NCBI GenBank assembly: GCA_009760855.2
Contig: WPIO01000014.1
Location: 6,607,501-6,671,500 of the forward strand
Length of the DNA: 64,000 nucleotides
Direction of reading: 5' to 3'
From: Cristatella mucedo
Lineage: Eukaryota > Bryozoa > Phylactolaemata > Cristatellidae
Shown: piece by piece, positions 34,802-41,541 of the stretch
Layout: the number at the start of each line of letters is the position of its first letter
Position numbering within the stretch: the stretch's first letter is position 1
The notes under the pieces: model-generated
The model's input: only the letters and a program-made list of their open reading frames with translations
The model's database searches: none
Told to the model about the DNA's origin: nothing
Made by a program: the position numbers and the translations under genes

Positions 34802-35875
34802 TTTATTTGTATAGAACCCTGTGAGATTTGAATCTCTATTCAAGCGTTTCACATATGCCACAGGGCTCAAGCTCACGACCTCGGCCAAACCTTGATCGGG
34901 GCGAGTACCTTGACCACCGGGCCAAATTAACTCGGCATGTATAATTCTTTTTGTGGGAATCCAATCAATGACTTCAGCTGGATGAAGAGTCAGTTACAGT
35001 ATTCGACTATATGATCACTGCTTGACCTACAGCAGCTTTATTGGGCATGATTGTCATGACCTTGGAACCGAGGTCGTGAGTTCGAATCCTGCAGTGAGCG
35101 ATCCTTAATCGCTGCTGCAAGCGAAGGTGATAGCCGTAAAGGCTCCTCTGTCGCTTTACAAAAGAGGCTTTTAAATCATCAGCTAGTATGTATTTTTATT
35201 ATTTTACGGCAGTGCTCTCGAGCACTCTACGTACACTTTTCTGAAAGTTGGCATGAGTTTTGTGGGCAGCTGCAACAGATTCGCGGAGGGGCTGCAGAAA
35301 GCGGCAGTATATTACCTTGCTCCACTTTAGAGGACGCCTGCCATCTATCGTGCACAAGCAGCAGTGCAATCGCACAGAATCCGATCAGAGCTACTGCCGT
35401 CACTAGCCCAAAGCATTTTTCTCGAACCGTAAACCTTGCTAAGTAGTGCTGAGGCGGCAGGCAGCAGCTGCTTGAGCTGCTGCTGCTACCGTCCGTGTCT
35501 TGTGGGTAGAACTCGGCCAGATTGTGCTTGGTTAGTCCTTTGCTGCTGCAGCTGCTGCTGATGCTTCCACCGCCAACGACTAGTCTGCTTCTGTGCTTGC
35601 GGTTGCACCGTGACTCATTCTCTTCGTATGTGAATTGCGATGTTGACAGTGATAATGGTGTGTCCTCGTCTGCGCCATGTTGAGTGCTGTACAGACTGGC
35701 TGCTAGCTGCTCGTGTCCGTGCGGTCCTTCCCACGGTGTGCTGCCCAGCTCTTGCACATCTGCTGCTAAATGCCCAGTGGAACCTTCTTCTTCGGTGCTG
35801 AGAGTCCTGTGGAGCAGGTGACGGTGGCCCCGGTCAGCAGAAGCCTTTGCACTAGACATCTCGGAATTCAAAACT
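2044..35875 (-). CDS. Neprilysin/ECE-like M13 zinc metallopeptidase gene, 15 exons resolved, 3' end off window
   Basis: Type II membrane zinc endopeptidase of the neprilysin/ECE family, which cleaves small extracellular peptides. Exons (high to low): 35235-35875, 32406-32447, 30188-30349, 25582-25820, 24117-24305, 23168-23254, 20345-20469, 16941-17043, 16548-16667, 12962-13060, 12667-12744, 11091-11194, 6532-6590, 4808-4859, 2044-2111. All junctions are GT-AG and intron phases agree at each one, giving 717 codons plus one base from the Met at 35859. Recognisable in order: cytosolic tail (1-147), membrane span (about 149-169), [49 protein letters not shown] (667-670), [14 protein letters not shown] (His708, Glu709, His712). 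About 30 residues after exon 3 are not found. The downstream ExxxD zinc ligand and the C-terminal CxxW are beyond the left edge. Family is secure; whether it is closer to neprilysin, NEP-like or ECE is not settled by eye. Confidence 0.93.
2600..2990 (-). mobile_element. LINE family B fragment
   Basis: The minus frame reads [20 protein letters not shown], equal to [20 protein letters not shown] of the 57.8-58.5 kb copy, and the lower part matches the same copy at nucleotide level (acgacaaataagcctagctgc). Decayed LINE reverse-transcriptase C-terminal region. Confidence 0.7.
4808..4859 (-). CDS. M13 exon 14: FPAGI segment
   Basis: Encodes (V)[16 protein letters not shown] and two bases. It matches the near-invariant family stretch VFPAGILQPPFF; Leu is Trp and the first Pro of PPFF is Ala here. 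Acceptor tttcttttcag, donor cg|gtgaga. The split codon with exon 15 gives Arg695. Confidence 0.91.
4895..5005. repeat. GT/GC alternating purine-pyrimidine tract
   Basis: Imperfect gtgtgt steps ending in a cgcgcgcgcg core, the kind of sequence able to form Z-DNA. Lies in the intron between M13 exons 13 and 14. Confidence 0.8.
5290..5392. repeat. (GT)n microsatellite
   Basis: About 100 bases of gt with a few gtat steps at the start. The open frames across it (Cys-Val or His-Thr repeats) are artefacts. Confidence 0.97.
6265..6445 (-). mobile_element. LINE family B internal fragment
   Basis: On the plus strand it matches 58.14-58.25 kb: cagaagtcaatccgagatgtcacg against cagaagtcaagacgggatgtcacg, then tgtctttatctaagcaag. 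It is a fragment of the reverse-transcriptase C-terminal region, reversed. Confidence 0.6.
6532..6590 (-). CDS. M13 exon 13: NAFY substrate-binding motif
   Basis: Encodes (T)[19 protein letters not shown] plus one base. The Asn-Ala-Phe/Tyr-Tyr motif contacts the substrate backbone in neprilysin; here it is NAFY at residues 667-670. Acceptor cttaatag, donor g|gtaagt. Short size and phases (one base in, one base out) fit the neighbours exactly. Confidence 0.92.
7835..8018 (-). mobile_element. tRNA-derived SINE family 1
   Basis: Reverse complement reads gtgagccgtaatggctaact...gtggttgc, an A-box-like head, then a B box (ggattcgaaacc), the body gcgatcctttatcgcc and ctatcgctatgcaaaaagagg, and an A/T tail. 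Same layout as the copies at 41.2, 53.9 and 57.5 kb. The box-A/box-B spacing shows descent from a tRNA-like pol III promoter. Confidence 0.85.
8215..8800 (+). mobile_element. LINE reverse-transcriptase fragment
   Basis: An open stretch of 186 codons encodes [12 protein letters not shown], and later [18 protein letters not shown]. These match the CR1/L2-type patterns GxALxWFxSYL and GPLLFxIYTxPLGDII around the catalytic core. The YADD site itself is decayed. Probably family B. Confidence 0.7.
8801..11090. other. Intron sequence between exons 12 and 13, nothing recognised
   Basis: AT-rich, with stops in all frames. A short repeat of ttccttgcattccgcggcat type lies at 9.88-9.93 kb. I see no exon signature. 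Confidence 0.4.
11091..11194 (-). CDS. M13 exon 12: helix before catalytic core
   Basis: Encodes [20 protein letters not shown] then [14 protein letters not shown] and two bases. It corresponds to neprilysin DEYFENIIQNLKFSQSKQL and KLREKVDKDEW. Acceptor gcattttcag, donor ac|gtgagt. The split codon joined to exon 13 is Thr, so the usual Asp/Glu before the conserved Trp is Thr. Confidence 0.9.
11477..11585 (-). mobile_element. LINE family B 3' terminus with (ATT)n tail
   Basis: Plus strand: aat triplets, then cacttgataaagtgtcatcagagaac and tctaggcgctttacatttgctgt. The same block sits at 19.97, 23.51 and 57.30 kb and inverted at 50.82 kb. At 57.3-58.5 kb it is continuous with the family B coding end, so the triplet run is the element's 3' tail. 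Confidence 0.8.
12667..12744 (-). CDS. M13 exon 11: KIGYP segment
   Basis: Exactly 26 codons, phase 0: [20 protein letters not shown] then DQYHQE. It matches neprilysin LAIKERIGYPDDI and continues exon 10 directly. Sequon NST. Acceptor cgttgacag, donor gag|gtaatt. Confidence 0.93.
12962..13060 (-). CDS. M13 exon 10: TWMDEET segment
   Basis: Exactly 33 codons, phase 0: [20 protein letters not shown] then [13 protein letters not shown]. It matches neprilysin [20 protein letters not shown], with the invariant WMD. Sequon NAT. Acceptor ttttggcag, donor aaa|gtaagt. Confidence 0.94.
13600..16040 (-). mobile_element. CR1/L2-like LINE, endonuclease plus reverse transcriptase, 3' truncated
   Basis: Longest LINE body here. 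Reading the minus strand: FPLTETWMT (APE endonuclease TETW) at about 15.86 kb, [22 protein letters not shown] (GDFN motif) near 15.5 kb, LDLSAAFDT near 14.35 kb, and [13 protein letters not shown] with a decayed YAD-x-TQQYL near 14.1 kb. It is an old insertion with many frame breaks, lying between M13 exons 9 and 10 in the same orientation as the gene. Confidence 0.85.
16548..16667 (-). CDS. M13 exon 9: WRKC segment
   Basis: Exactly 40 codons, phase 0 at both ends: [20 protein letters not shown] then [20 protein letters not shown]. It corresponds to neprilysin [20 protein letters not shown], keeping Trp-x-x-Cys and the Val-Gly. Acceptor ttgtgtag, donor aag|gtaagg. Confidence 0.92.
16941..17043 (-). 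CDS. M13 exon 8: NYLIWR helix
   Basis: Starts with the single base that completes Arg490, then [20 protein letters not shown] and a segment ending FKFKKVLY. This matches neprilysin LQNLMSWRFIMDLVSSLS and AFRKALYG. Acceptor ctcattgcag, donor tat|gtgagt, ending in phase 0. Confidence 0.92.
17100..19960. other. Intron sequence between exons 7 and 8, nothing recognised
   Basis: AT-rich, without conserved coding or a clear repeat family. Several 60-100 codon frames near 18.0-18.6 kb have no family features and overlap each other in different frames. Confidence 0.4.
19966..20115 (-). mobile_element. LINE family B 3' terminus
   Basis: (AAT)n, then cacttgataaagtgccctcagagaac, tgcgctttacatttgctg and gtaagtaaaatcatgcttgaaaaac, nearly identical to 23.51-23.63 kb. 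Confidence 0.8.
20345..20469 (-). CDS. M13 exon 7
   Basis: Encodes [20 protein letters not shown], then [18 protein letters not shown] and two bases. It corresponds to neprilysin FSWLNFTNEIM followed by VYAPEYLTKLKPIL. Acceptor cttttgcag, donor ag|gtaagc. Starts in phase 0 after exon 6 and passes two bases to exon 8. Confidence 0.9.
21451..21740. repeat. TC microsatellite with tctcc interruptions
   Basis: About 290 bases of ct/tc repeats. The three overlapping Ser-Leu-rich frames are low-complexity artefacts. Lies in the intron between exons 6 and 7. Confidence 0.97.
21745..23100. other. Intron sequence between exons 6 and 7, unassigned
   Basis: A 133-codon minus frame (22172-22573) overlaps an 80-codon minus frame in another phase. 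I recognise no domain and see no acceptor/donor pair that fits the M13 phases. Probably chance or old repeat. Confidence 0.35.
23168..23254 (-). CDS. M13 exon 6
   Basis: Exactly 29 codons, phase 0 at both ends: begins [20 protein letters not shown] and ends RTYPG. It matches the neprilysin region around [20 protein letters not shown] ([17 protein letters not shown] corresponds to [17 protein letters not shown]). Acceptor catttgcag, donor ggt|gtaagt. Confidence 0.88.
23508..23755 (-). mobile_element. LINE family B 3' end (3' UTR and tail)
   Basis: Matches 57.30-57.46 plus 57.65-57.74 kb as one uninterrupted block: gcacttgataaagcgccctc, catggttaggggttacatg, then cagcatgcaaatgtggttag and acagtgtcagcacg. 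It serves as the empty-site version for the SINE inserted at 57.46 kb. Confidence 0.85.
23868..24025 (-). mobile_element. tRNA-derived SINE family 2, decayed copy
   Basis: Reverse complement has a head with cagtggtcaatgtggtc (A-box-like), then gaccgaggtcgtgg and gagtcccgtggc (B-box-like), and a tail region with gagattcccttccc. The same architecture is clearer at 34.80-34.93 kb. Confidence 0.6.
24117..24305 (-). CDS. M13 exon 5: SRDYY segment
   Basis: Exactly 63 codons, phase 0 at both ends. Encodes [20 protein letters not shown] and then a helical stretch ending [13 protein letters not shown] is the family motif seen in neprilysin as LPSRDYY, and the ending matches the MELEKEIA helix. Sequons NNS and NSS are present. 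Acceptor tttgcag, donor gaa|gtgagt. Confidence 0.93.
25582..25820 (-). CDS. M13 exon 4: LGGWPV segment
   Basis: Encodes [20 protein letters not shown] followed by PVMDDR, then a helix and [20 protein letters not shown]. It corresponds to the neprilysin stretch from SAIDSRGGEPLLKLL to [20 protein letters not shown]. One N-glycosylation sequon (NST) is present. Acceptor ccctgtag, donor gag|gtaagt. It starts with two bases of a split codon and ends on a codon boundary. Confidence 0.93.
25861..26428. other. GC-rich sequence left of the LTR fossil, unassigned
   Basis: Composition jumps to GC-rich right after exon 4's acceptor region. Many overlapping frames, no recognised domain. It may be part of an older insertion that the LTR element landed in. 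Confidence 0.35.
26429..26720 (+). repeat. 5' LTR of the fossil Ty3/gypsy element
   Basis: Pairs with 29034-29330. Contains gagggaataaagattgag, a likely polyadenylation signal region (aataaa). Confidence 0.85.
28255..28690 (+). pseudogene. Fossil Ty3/gypsy reverse-transcriptase segment
   Basis: The sequence around 28.40-28.69 kb encodes [20 protein letters not shown] and [16 protein letters not shown], which are the Ty3/gypsy reverse-transcriptase blocks (LDLxSGYWQIxV and PFGLxNAPATFQRLMD). The catalytic YxDD region follows in decayed form. Part of the 26.4-29.3 kb fossil. Confidence 0.9.
29034..29330 (+). repeat. 3' LTR of the fossil Ty3/gypsy element
   Basis: Preceded by the polypurine tract; ends ataccaca. 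See the element entry. Confidence 0.85.
29331..30187. other. Intron between exons 3 and 4, right of the LTR fossil
   Basis: I searched this stretch on the minus strand in three frames for the missing FYxSCM segment and found no candidate with fitting splice sites and phase. Confidence 0.45.
30188..30349 (-). CDS. M13 exon 3: start of extracellular peptidase domain
   Basis: Encodes [19 protein letters not shown] and then [16 protein letters not shown], the hallmark M13 N-terminal block (C-x-D-F-x-x-Y-A-C-G-x-W in most members). The usual Trp after CGG is Phe here. It ends in [11 protein letters not shown] plus one base, matching the DILRDELEVVLK helix of neprilysin. Acceptor cacattgcag is strong. 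The proposed donor g|gttagc is weak; an alternative gtaata lies ten bases upstream but would change the phase. Confidence 0.9.
30440..30850 (+). mobile_element. LINE family B 3' fragment
   Basis: The frame contains [21 protein letters not shown], the family pattern GDRAFSxxAPKxWNSLP, followed by decayed 3' UTR. Confidence 0.7.
31540..31870 (+). mobile_element. LINE family B fragment
   Basis: Contains ctcgccgacctgcactggctccccatc, equivalent to the LLADLxWLPVxxRIDFK block, then ctcccaactctttgggaagtc, the APxLWxSL block. Broken in several frames. Confidence 0.65.
32406..32447 (-). CDS. M13 exon 2 (42-bp microexon)
   Basis: Encodes Tyr(split)[13 protein letters not shown] plus one base of the next Ala. 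It matches the family segment just outside the membrane, where neprilysin has ICKSSDCIKSA, with both cysteines kept. Acceptor tttttag, donor gaaacag|gtaag. The phase fits exon 1 (one base carried in) and exon 3 (one base carried out). Confidence 0.85.
33100..33450 (-). mobile_element. LINE family B fragment
   Basis: The minus frame reads [21 protein letters not shown] with RIDYTIPC, a decayed AARLV...SLPSxLHxLPIKxRIDFK. Further 3' parts (GDRAF/AP block, gttgggaccttt-like) run down to 33.1 kb. Confidence 0.65.
34600..34800. repeat. (TG)n microsatellite with tgcgcg interruptions
   Basis: About 190 bases, the last 70 pure tg. It abuts the 3' end of the SINE family 2 copy at 34.80-34.93 kb. Confidence 0.97.
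34801..34932 (-). mobile_element. tRNA-derived SINE family 2
   Basis: Reverse complement: tggcccggtggtcaaggtac (A-box-like), gaggtcgtgagcttgagccc (B-box-like), then gaatagagattcaaatctcac and a 3' end ctatacaaataaat that runs straight into a CA run. Similar copies at 23.87 and 51.50 kb. Confidence 0.72.
35050..35205 (+). mobile_element. SINE family 1, head-truncated
   Basis: gaggtcgtgagttcgaatcc (B box), agtgagcgatccttaatcgc, gatagccgtaaaggctcctc and aaagaggcttttaaatcatc, ending in T/A-rich tail. Lies just downstream of M13 exon 1, within intron 1. Confidence 0.85.
35235..35875 (-). CDS. M13 exon 1: cytosolic tail and transmembrane anchor
   Basis: Encodes from the proposed start Met (35857-35859) 208 residues plus one base. 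Residues 1-147 are hydrophilic with a Ser-rich patch and a run of seven serines at 125-131. Residues 149-169 ([20 protein letters not shown] core) form one hydrophobic span preceded by Arg/Lys, giving type II topology; a Cys-rich stretch follows outside. The cytosolic tail is much longer than the roughly 27 residues of human neprilysin. A good acceptor (tgatttgcag) ends at 35876, just upstream of the Met with no stop between, so a 5' UTR exon or a longer N-terminus upstream is likely. The frame stays open to a further Met at 35925, which I did not choose because it would read through the acceptor. Donor t|gtacgt leaves phase 1. Confidence 0.82.
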
Positions 35876-35979
35876 CTGCAAATCATAAGTTCAGCATGCT
35901 TTGGGCATATCCCATCCAGTACCAAACAGGATGTATCATTACCACCCTACTATAAACATATATAGAAAACCAAGCAGAA

Positions 35980-38200
35980 TAATACAGCACAGTAAGTTGT
36001 GCGTCAATGACCTCACGAATGGTAATAAATGATGATCAGTTTGTGGCCGCAATCCTTTCGTCATCTGCTTTGATTGAGCTGGGCGATTGCAATACAGTCT
36101 TAGTCGATTGATATGTGACAGTACTGCGATATAAACATAGCTTCATCTGGATTTGATGATATTTTGACCAGCTTACGAAAAGAAGCTCTTGCTGTCTCGC
36201 GCGGAGAATAATTTGAGTTTTTGCACATCTCTGCTATCAGGCTGCAGTGCCAGCCAGCCAGCACAGGTGTCAGTTTAGCCTTGCTAGCTCCTCTATCCTT
36301 TCTTGTGGGGCCGAGGTCTGGCCTCAGCCTTTTTGGTTCACATTCATCTATGCGTAGCTCATTTCTTCGAGATTTCATATTACCTCCATATAGTAGCCTT
36401 TACGTAGTGCCTCCGATGTCGTTAAATAAGAAAAGCAGTCACAGCCTTTCTTCACATTCTGGGGATATTTCTATCAACCACCTGGCGGTCACTGGAGGCC
36501 AGCTTGCTGGTTTATTTTCTGCACAACGCACCACGTTCTTTGGCTTCTCGAGCAGAGCTCATTCAGAAATTCTCGGTTCTACGGACTTCAAGATTGTGTA
36601 AGCAACAGCAAGTTCTCACGTCTAGGCTGTAAGAATGAAAGCAATCGCGCAGTATCTCAAGGTGGTAGAATCCTTTTCTTCTTGGCACTTCACGGGTAGT
36701 GCAGCATGCATGAGTACATAAACGACGACTTAGATGTACGAAGGAAGCATATGAAGCTATGAAGAACAGGCTCGAGATGCAATTTTGCTTTGCAATTTGG
36801 CTAAAGGGGGAATTCTAAGAAATGACCCAAATTCGGAAGTTTTCTTTGAATTCGCCTTTTGAAGGACAAACAAGTTGTTAATGCAACAAGTTGATGTCGG
36901 TGGACAGGCAATGTCAGTCGGCAGATAGTCCTGCTTTAAGGTTTGGAAGAACTTTGGGATTACCGTCAGGTAAAAATGTGAGTTTGGCTTGAGCAAGCGG
37001 CAGAGAGGCTCACGGCGCTAAAGAAAGGTCGAGAAATCAGTAGCTCAGGAGTAAGCCAGAGAATTATGATGAAGGTACCTTACATAAAGTACGTAGAGCG
37101 ATAAGTCGATAAGTCAATACGCTGCCTGACTAGGAGCTATCATAGGTCGGAGGGAAATGCCGTTATATGGCCATTTGGCTGCCGACAAGCCTAGTCTTGC
37201 ACCGTCTCGCAGCATTGTATTAATCAGGCATGATTATCAGCAAGCAGAGAGTCACAGAAGTCTTCTCAGGATTTCACGAATGCATATGATCTAACTACGC
37301 TGTAGAGCCGTTATTTAAGTGCACCCAAACTTTCGAAATAGTGTGTACATGTAGCTTCAAGGAAGGTTGGCTTGACTGACTGTGGGCTAATGCATTCTAG
37401 GAAAAGACGTTTTAAGCAGGAAATAGGATGGAAGATGTGCTAGCTGGGCTCCTATCTAGGGTGAAGCCTGACGTCTCTGAGTGCCACTGGGCTTTTCCCT
37501 CTCACTCTTAATCTGCATTGATCGTTTCAAGTCGAGGCTTTCTTTGGAAATTGGTGAGTACAAGGGTTTGATTGTTGCTGCTGTTGACGCAAGTTCCTCA
37601 AAAAACATGGCATCATTCGTTGTCTGGCACTACGGCACCCCTTTGGGATAGCACTTGATAAACACGGTGTACATCTTGATGGTCCGCTGCTACATGAGGC
37701 CTAGCATTGCAGCAAGCTTTTTGAATGCTGTTGCCTTGAAGTATGAAATTAATAAATAGCACGGGGCACCAAAATCCTATTGATTTCTGATACATGTTGG
37801 CTATACACAGTTGTGAACATCGACTGCCAAAATCAGGGCCTGCTTACGTAAGAGTAGGTCAGCCAAACTAGTTCATCCTTTGCAACAATTGAGGCATCTA
37901 GTCATTTCCTTGCCCCTAGCCAATTGGTGTTGATTCTCTAGAAGCGAGCTGCAACAGCCTAGATGGAGTTGAGTTCGATATGGGAGCTATAAAAATACTA
38001 CTTGTTTTTATTATGTAGTCCTGGCGATTGGCATTAATTTTGCCCTGCCAGCTTGAAGGATCTACCGGCAGACCTATCCTACCTTCTCGCAGGGCTGTGG
38101 ACTTGGATTTGCCAAATGCAAAAGGCCTTCTTAAAATTAGGTTTATATTTCTTCTTGCTAGAACCACAATGATGAGTGTGCAGGCAGCTAAGGGCATCGA
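35980..38200. other. Upstream of M13 exon 1, nothing recognised
   Basis: No promoter or 5' UTR exon can be called by eye. Overlapping frames of 60-126 codons occur without domain features. Confidence 0.4.
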
Positions 38201-38819
38201 GATGCTCGGAGAGCTTTAGAAAGTGCAGCACGGAACAAGAAAAGTTACAAGCGATCTGAAGATGCCGTCAGGAAGCACCGCCAGGCTTGTGAACAACTGA
38301 GGGCAAGAGTACAAGAGTAGCTGGATGATGTTTGCTTTCGATCAGAGTTCAGCGCCTGAGGAAAATGACTGTTCACTAATGACCTGCTAACAGCAGTTGA
38401 GGATGCGCGCGATTTACTGAGACCGGCACAGTCTCTTATCCAAGCTGCTTTGTTATAGCTCCCTGAATGAAAGTAGCAAGCAGAGTAACCACCAAGAATC
38501 CAGAGTACTGTCGAGAGGGGTGTGGCTCTTCTGGGGGGAACACTGGCCATTCGGTGGCTACAACTGGTTACCTCATTTCACAATCAGACAGCTGGCAGTT
38601 GCTGCTGCTGCTTCCCTTCCATGAAATCTGCCATTGGTGCCTCAGTTAATGACCCTTCCATCTTATCCTCCTCCTCCACCTCCTCTTATGTCTCCCTCCT
38701 TCTCCCTCTTACTCCCTGCTGCAGCTGGCAGCAGTATACGTTCCATCAATTTATGCTAACATTCTGCATCAGTAATCCGGAAATCTACACGGTAGGCTTT
38801 TTACAGATCAAATGGTAGG

Positions 38820-39205
38820 CCTTTTTAAAGTTAGCTGTTCCATTCCTCCACATAAAAGACCGTTGGCGACAGAAGCTTTAGTTGTTTAGGTCCTAGATTG
38901 TGGAACTGGCTTCCACTATTCTTATGCCACGACAACTACTTTCCTGCTGCCGACTATGGCTCTCGTCCTTTTCAGTGGTCGTGAGCTGCACCTCCATTCT
39001 GCTCACTACCTCAACTGCTCTCTTCTCTGTGCCATGCTTCCCACTTTCTCTTTGTTTGGTGAGACGAAGTCTGTTGGCTACCGAATGCGTACCAAAAGCC
39101 TCTTAGGCTGAGTTCACTATACAAAACTCTCCTGCATAACACCCACATATTCTTTATGGCTTTGTGGAGTTACAGACGTAGACACATTGCATTAAATTAC
39201 ATTTT
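38820..39205 (+). mobile_element. LINE family A 3' end
   Basis: gttccattcctccacataaa, ccgttggcgacagaag, ctcaactgctctcttctctg, ggctttgtggagttacagac and a cattaaattacatt tail. Parallel to 1140-1885. Confidence 0.85.
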
Positions 39206-40080
39206 CAAAAGCCAATCTGGCAAGAGCATGCCTGAAGTAAATGTTAAGGGCCTAAAAGAGATTGAGTTCTCTAATAGTGCTCTAATAGTACTATTAATCA
39301 ATGTGTCCACTCATTCCGTCACCGAGGCCATTAACTCACTGTCTTGAGCCCCTTATCTTGGAGAGGGATCGGCCATCTTCAGGAGAGAGCAGCCAGTATG
39401 AAACACGGTGAGAACGATATTACTGTTGCAGATTTCAATATCACAGATGTTACTGAGAAGAGAAAGCTATGCTTCCCCAACCAGAGACCTCGGCGATAGG
39501 ATTAGAAACCTTATTATTACCAAGTTTAATGTAGAGCTTCTGATGTCTAGGCTTAAGGAGAGCTCTTTTATTGAAAGAGTGAAACTGAGAGATCAGAGGA
39601 AGTTTCCCCTGCTTTTTACCAACTTCTTCAGTCAGCAAGATGGCAAGTGCTTCTGCACAATGTGGCCGTCTATTCTGAGCTATAGGAATCACTTGTAAAC
39701 CCGGTTGAATCGGCCTGTTCATTGGAAATTTATCAAACATCCTAAATAGCAGTATTACTTAATAATGTAACTAAATTCCTGTCTCTCCCTGTGGCACACT
39801 CGGTTTACCTTGAGGACTACACCGGTATCAAGATGTTGCCAAATGCCTTCAAGTATGGCAACTATCCTTGGAAGGTTATTAGTGATCGCAAAGGAGTGTC
39901 ATTCCAAATGGACCTCTGCTGTCATGGTGGTTCTCAGACCTCCGTCACTTTCTTTGCCGGTGGGAAAGCCGAGACACTCAGTTGCAGTATTACAAAGTGA
40001 CTGGCCACAGCAGACCAAGCTCTCTGCAGGGAAGAATCACATTAAGTGGGAATAGCCGGTCGACCGTCGGAGAGTGCTGA
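39206..40080 (+). pseudogene. Decayed coding block of unknown origin
   Basis: Several adjacent plus frames look protein-like rather than random: LKEIEFSNSALIVLLINVST, then DLGDRIRNLIITKFNVELL and KFPLLFTNFFSQQDG (39.48-39.69 kb), then VYLEDYTGIKMLPNAFKYGN and YPWKVISDRKGVSFQMDLCC (39.80-39.95 kb). They run in one direction and are interrupted by stops and frame changes. I do not recognise the family. It could be the gene of a low-copy transposon or a dead host gene. Confidence 0.5.
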
Positions 40081-40190
40081 TGCCGTGACTGCTCATCAAG
40101 TTAGCTGGTGGCTATAGCTGTAAAGACTCTTCTGCTGCTCTACAAATGAGGCTGCTAAATCAGTAAAGGTTTATGTATTTATTTATTTAG
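40081..40190 (+). mobile_element. SINE family 1, 3' half
   Basis: ggctatagctgtaaagactc, ttctgctgctctacaaatgagg, ctaaatcagtaaaggtttatg, then (tatt)n tail. Matches the body of the 57.5-kb copy. Confidence 0.75.
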
Positions 40191-40596
40191 GCCTCATCAG
40201 CAACTTTGGCACCACTCTAGACACTGAGTTGGCTGCTTCCAGGTAACTCTAAGATGTTTTTCGAGGGTGTGAAAAACTGTGTGCACTCAGCAGCAAACTT
40301 AAAAGCCCAAAGAGACCACCTATCAGCAGGTATCCACAGGTGTCCGGCTCTGCTTCGAAAGCCTGATTCGTACTGGCTCACTTTGCTGACTCACCTTCCT
40401 GTTCGTCCAGAAGCATGTCTGAGCATTTGTAGACATGAGCAATAAGTGCCGAGCAATTCTTAATGATAGATTTAAATTGCTTTGCATTACTTGTGTCATA
40501 TATTCTCATCTTGAAAGTGTGCCTGCATGTAAGACGATCATGTATTCTAATACATTTCTAAATTGTTTGCTTGTTTAGTTCGCCAGAAGAAAGTTG

Positions 40597-40600
40597 CTTG

Positions 40601-40679
<79 letters not shown>
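40597..40679. repeat. (CT)n microsatellite
   Basis: About 80 bases of pure ct. Confidence 0.98.
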
Positions 40680-40681
<2 letters not shown>

Positions 40682-41121
40682 AATAGAACATGTGGCTCAC
40701 TTTGTCTGTCAACTAGCTGAGAGTCAACTGAACATTTGGCAAGGGCTGTTGCCAAGAAAGCATTCGGGAAAGTCTGGAATGCGAACCGCAAATTTGCACA
40801 TGCTTACAAGAAAATGCAGGCACGCATTCACACACATATACACACAGACCCACACACACATGCACCCGTGCATAGACTTGCATGCGCATACATACACATA
40901 TGCTTGCAGCAATTTTTTAGATAGTTTGATTAATCAGAAACTTGTTAATGCTTTAGACAAACTGTAGTGGCCTTCTCAGCTGTTCTTGCTATTATTAAGA
41001 ATCACCGGTTGACATGGCAAATCGAACGGTTTCGTTTATGAAAGGGATTACTTGTTACTGCTCCACTTCCTTCTTTTTTCTTTTTTCGGCTCTTTTTTCT
41101 TTTCTTCTCTTCCTAACCTCA

Positions 41122-41148
41122 CACAGACACACACACACACACAGACAC

Positions 41149-41226
<78 letters not shown>

Positions 41227-41235
41227 CATATATAT
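41122..41235. repeat. Compound (CA)n(CT)n(TA)n microsatellite
   Basis: ca run to about 41195, then ct, then ta steps. It adjoins the tail of the SINE family 1 copy at 41.24-41.44 kb. Confidence 0.97.
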
Positions 41236-41239
41236 ATAT

Positions 41240-41440
41240 ACATAAATAAATAATAAATAAATAAATAAATCTTAGCTGATTTAACAGCCTCTTTTCGTAT
41301 AGCGACAGAAGAGCCTTTACGGCTATCACCACCGCTTGCAGTGGCGATACAGAATCGCCCACCGCAGGAATCGAACCCACGACCTCGGGACCGAGGTCGT
41401 GAAAGCAACCGCCTTACCTAGTGTGCCATCACGGCTCACC
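41240..41440 (-). mobile_element. SINE family 1, full length
   Basis: Reverse complement: ggtgagccgtgatggcacac, taggtaaggcggttgctttc, gacctcggtcccgaggtcgtg, ggttcgattcc (intact B box), cgattctgtatcgcc, ctgtcgctatac, tgattta, and (attt)n tail. With 57.46 kb this is one of the two best copies. Confidence 0.92.
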
Positions 41441-41541
41441 ATATATATATATACTCTCTTAACTCTTGCGATCTACTTTGATCCTAAGCTCACTTGATGC
41501 TGTAATGAACCAATGTTTTTGGCAACGTCAAACGTAGAACT

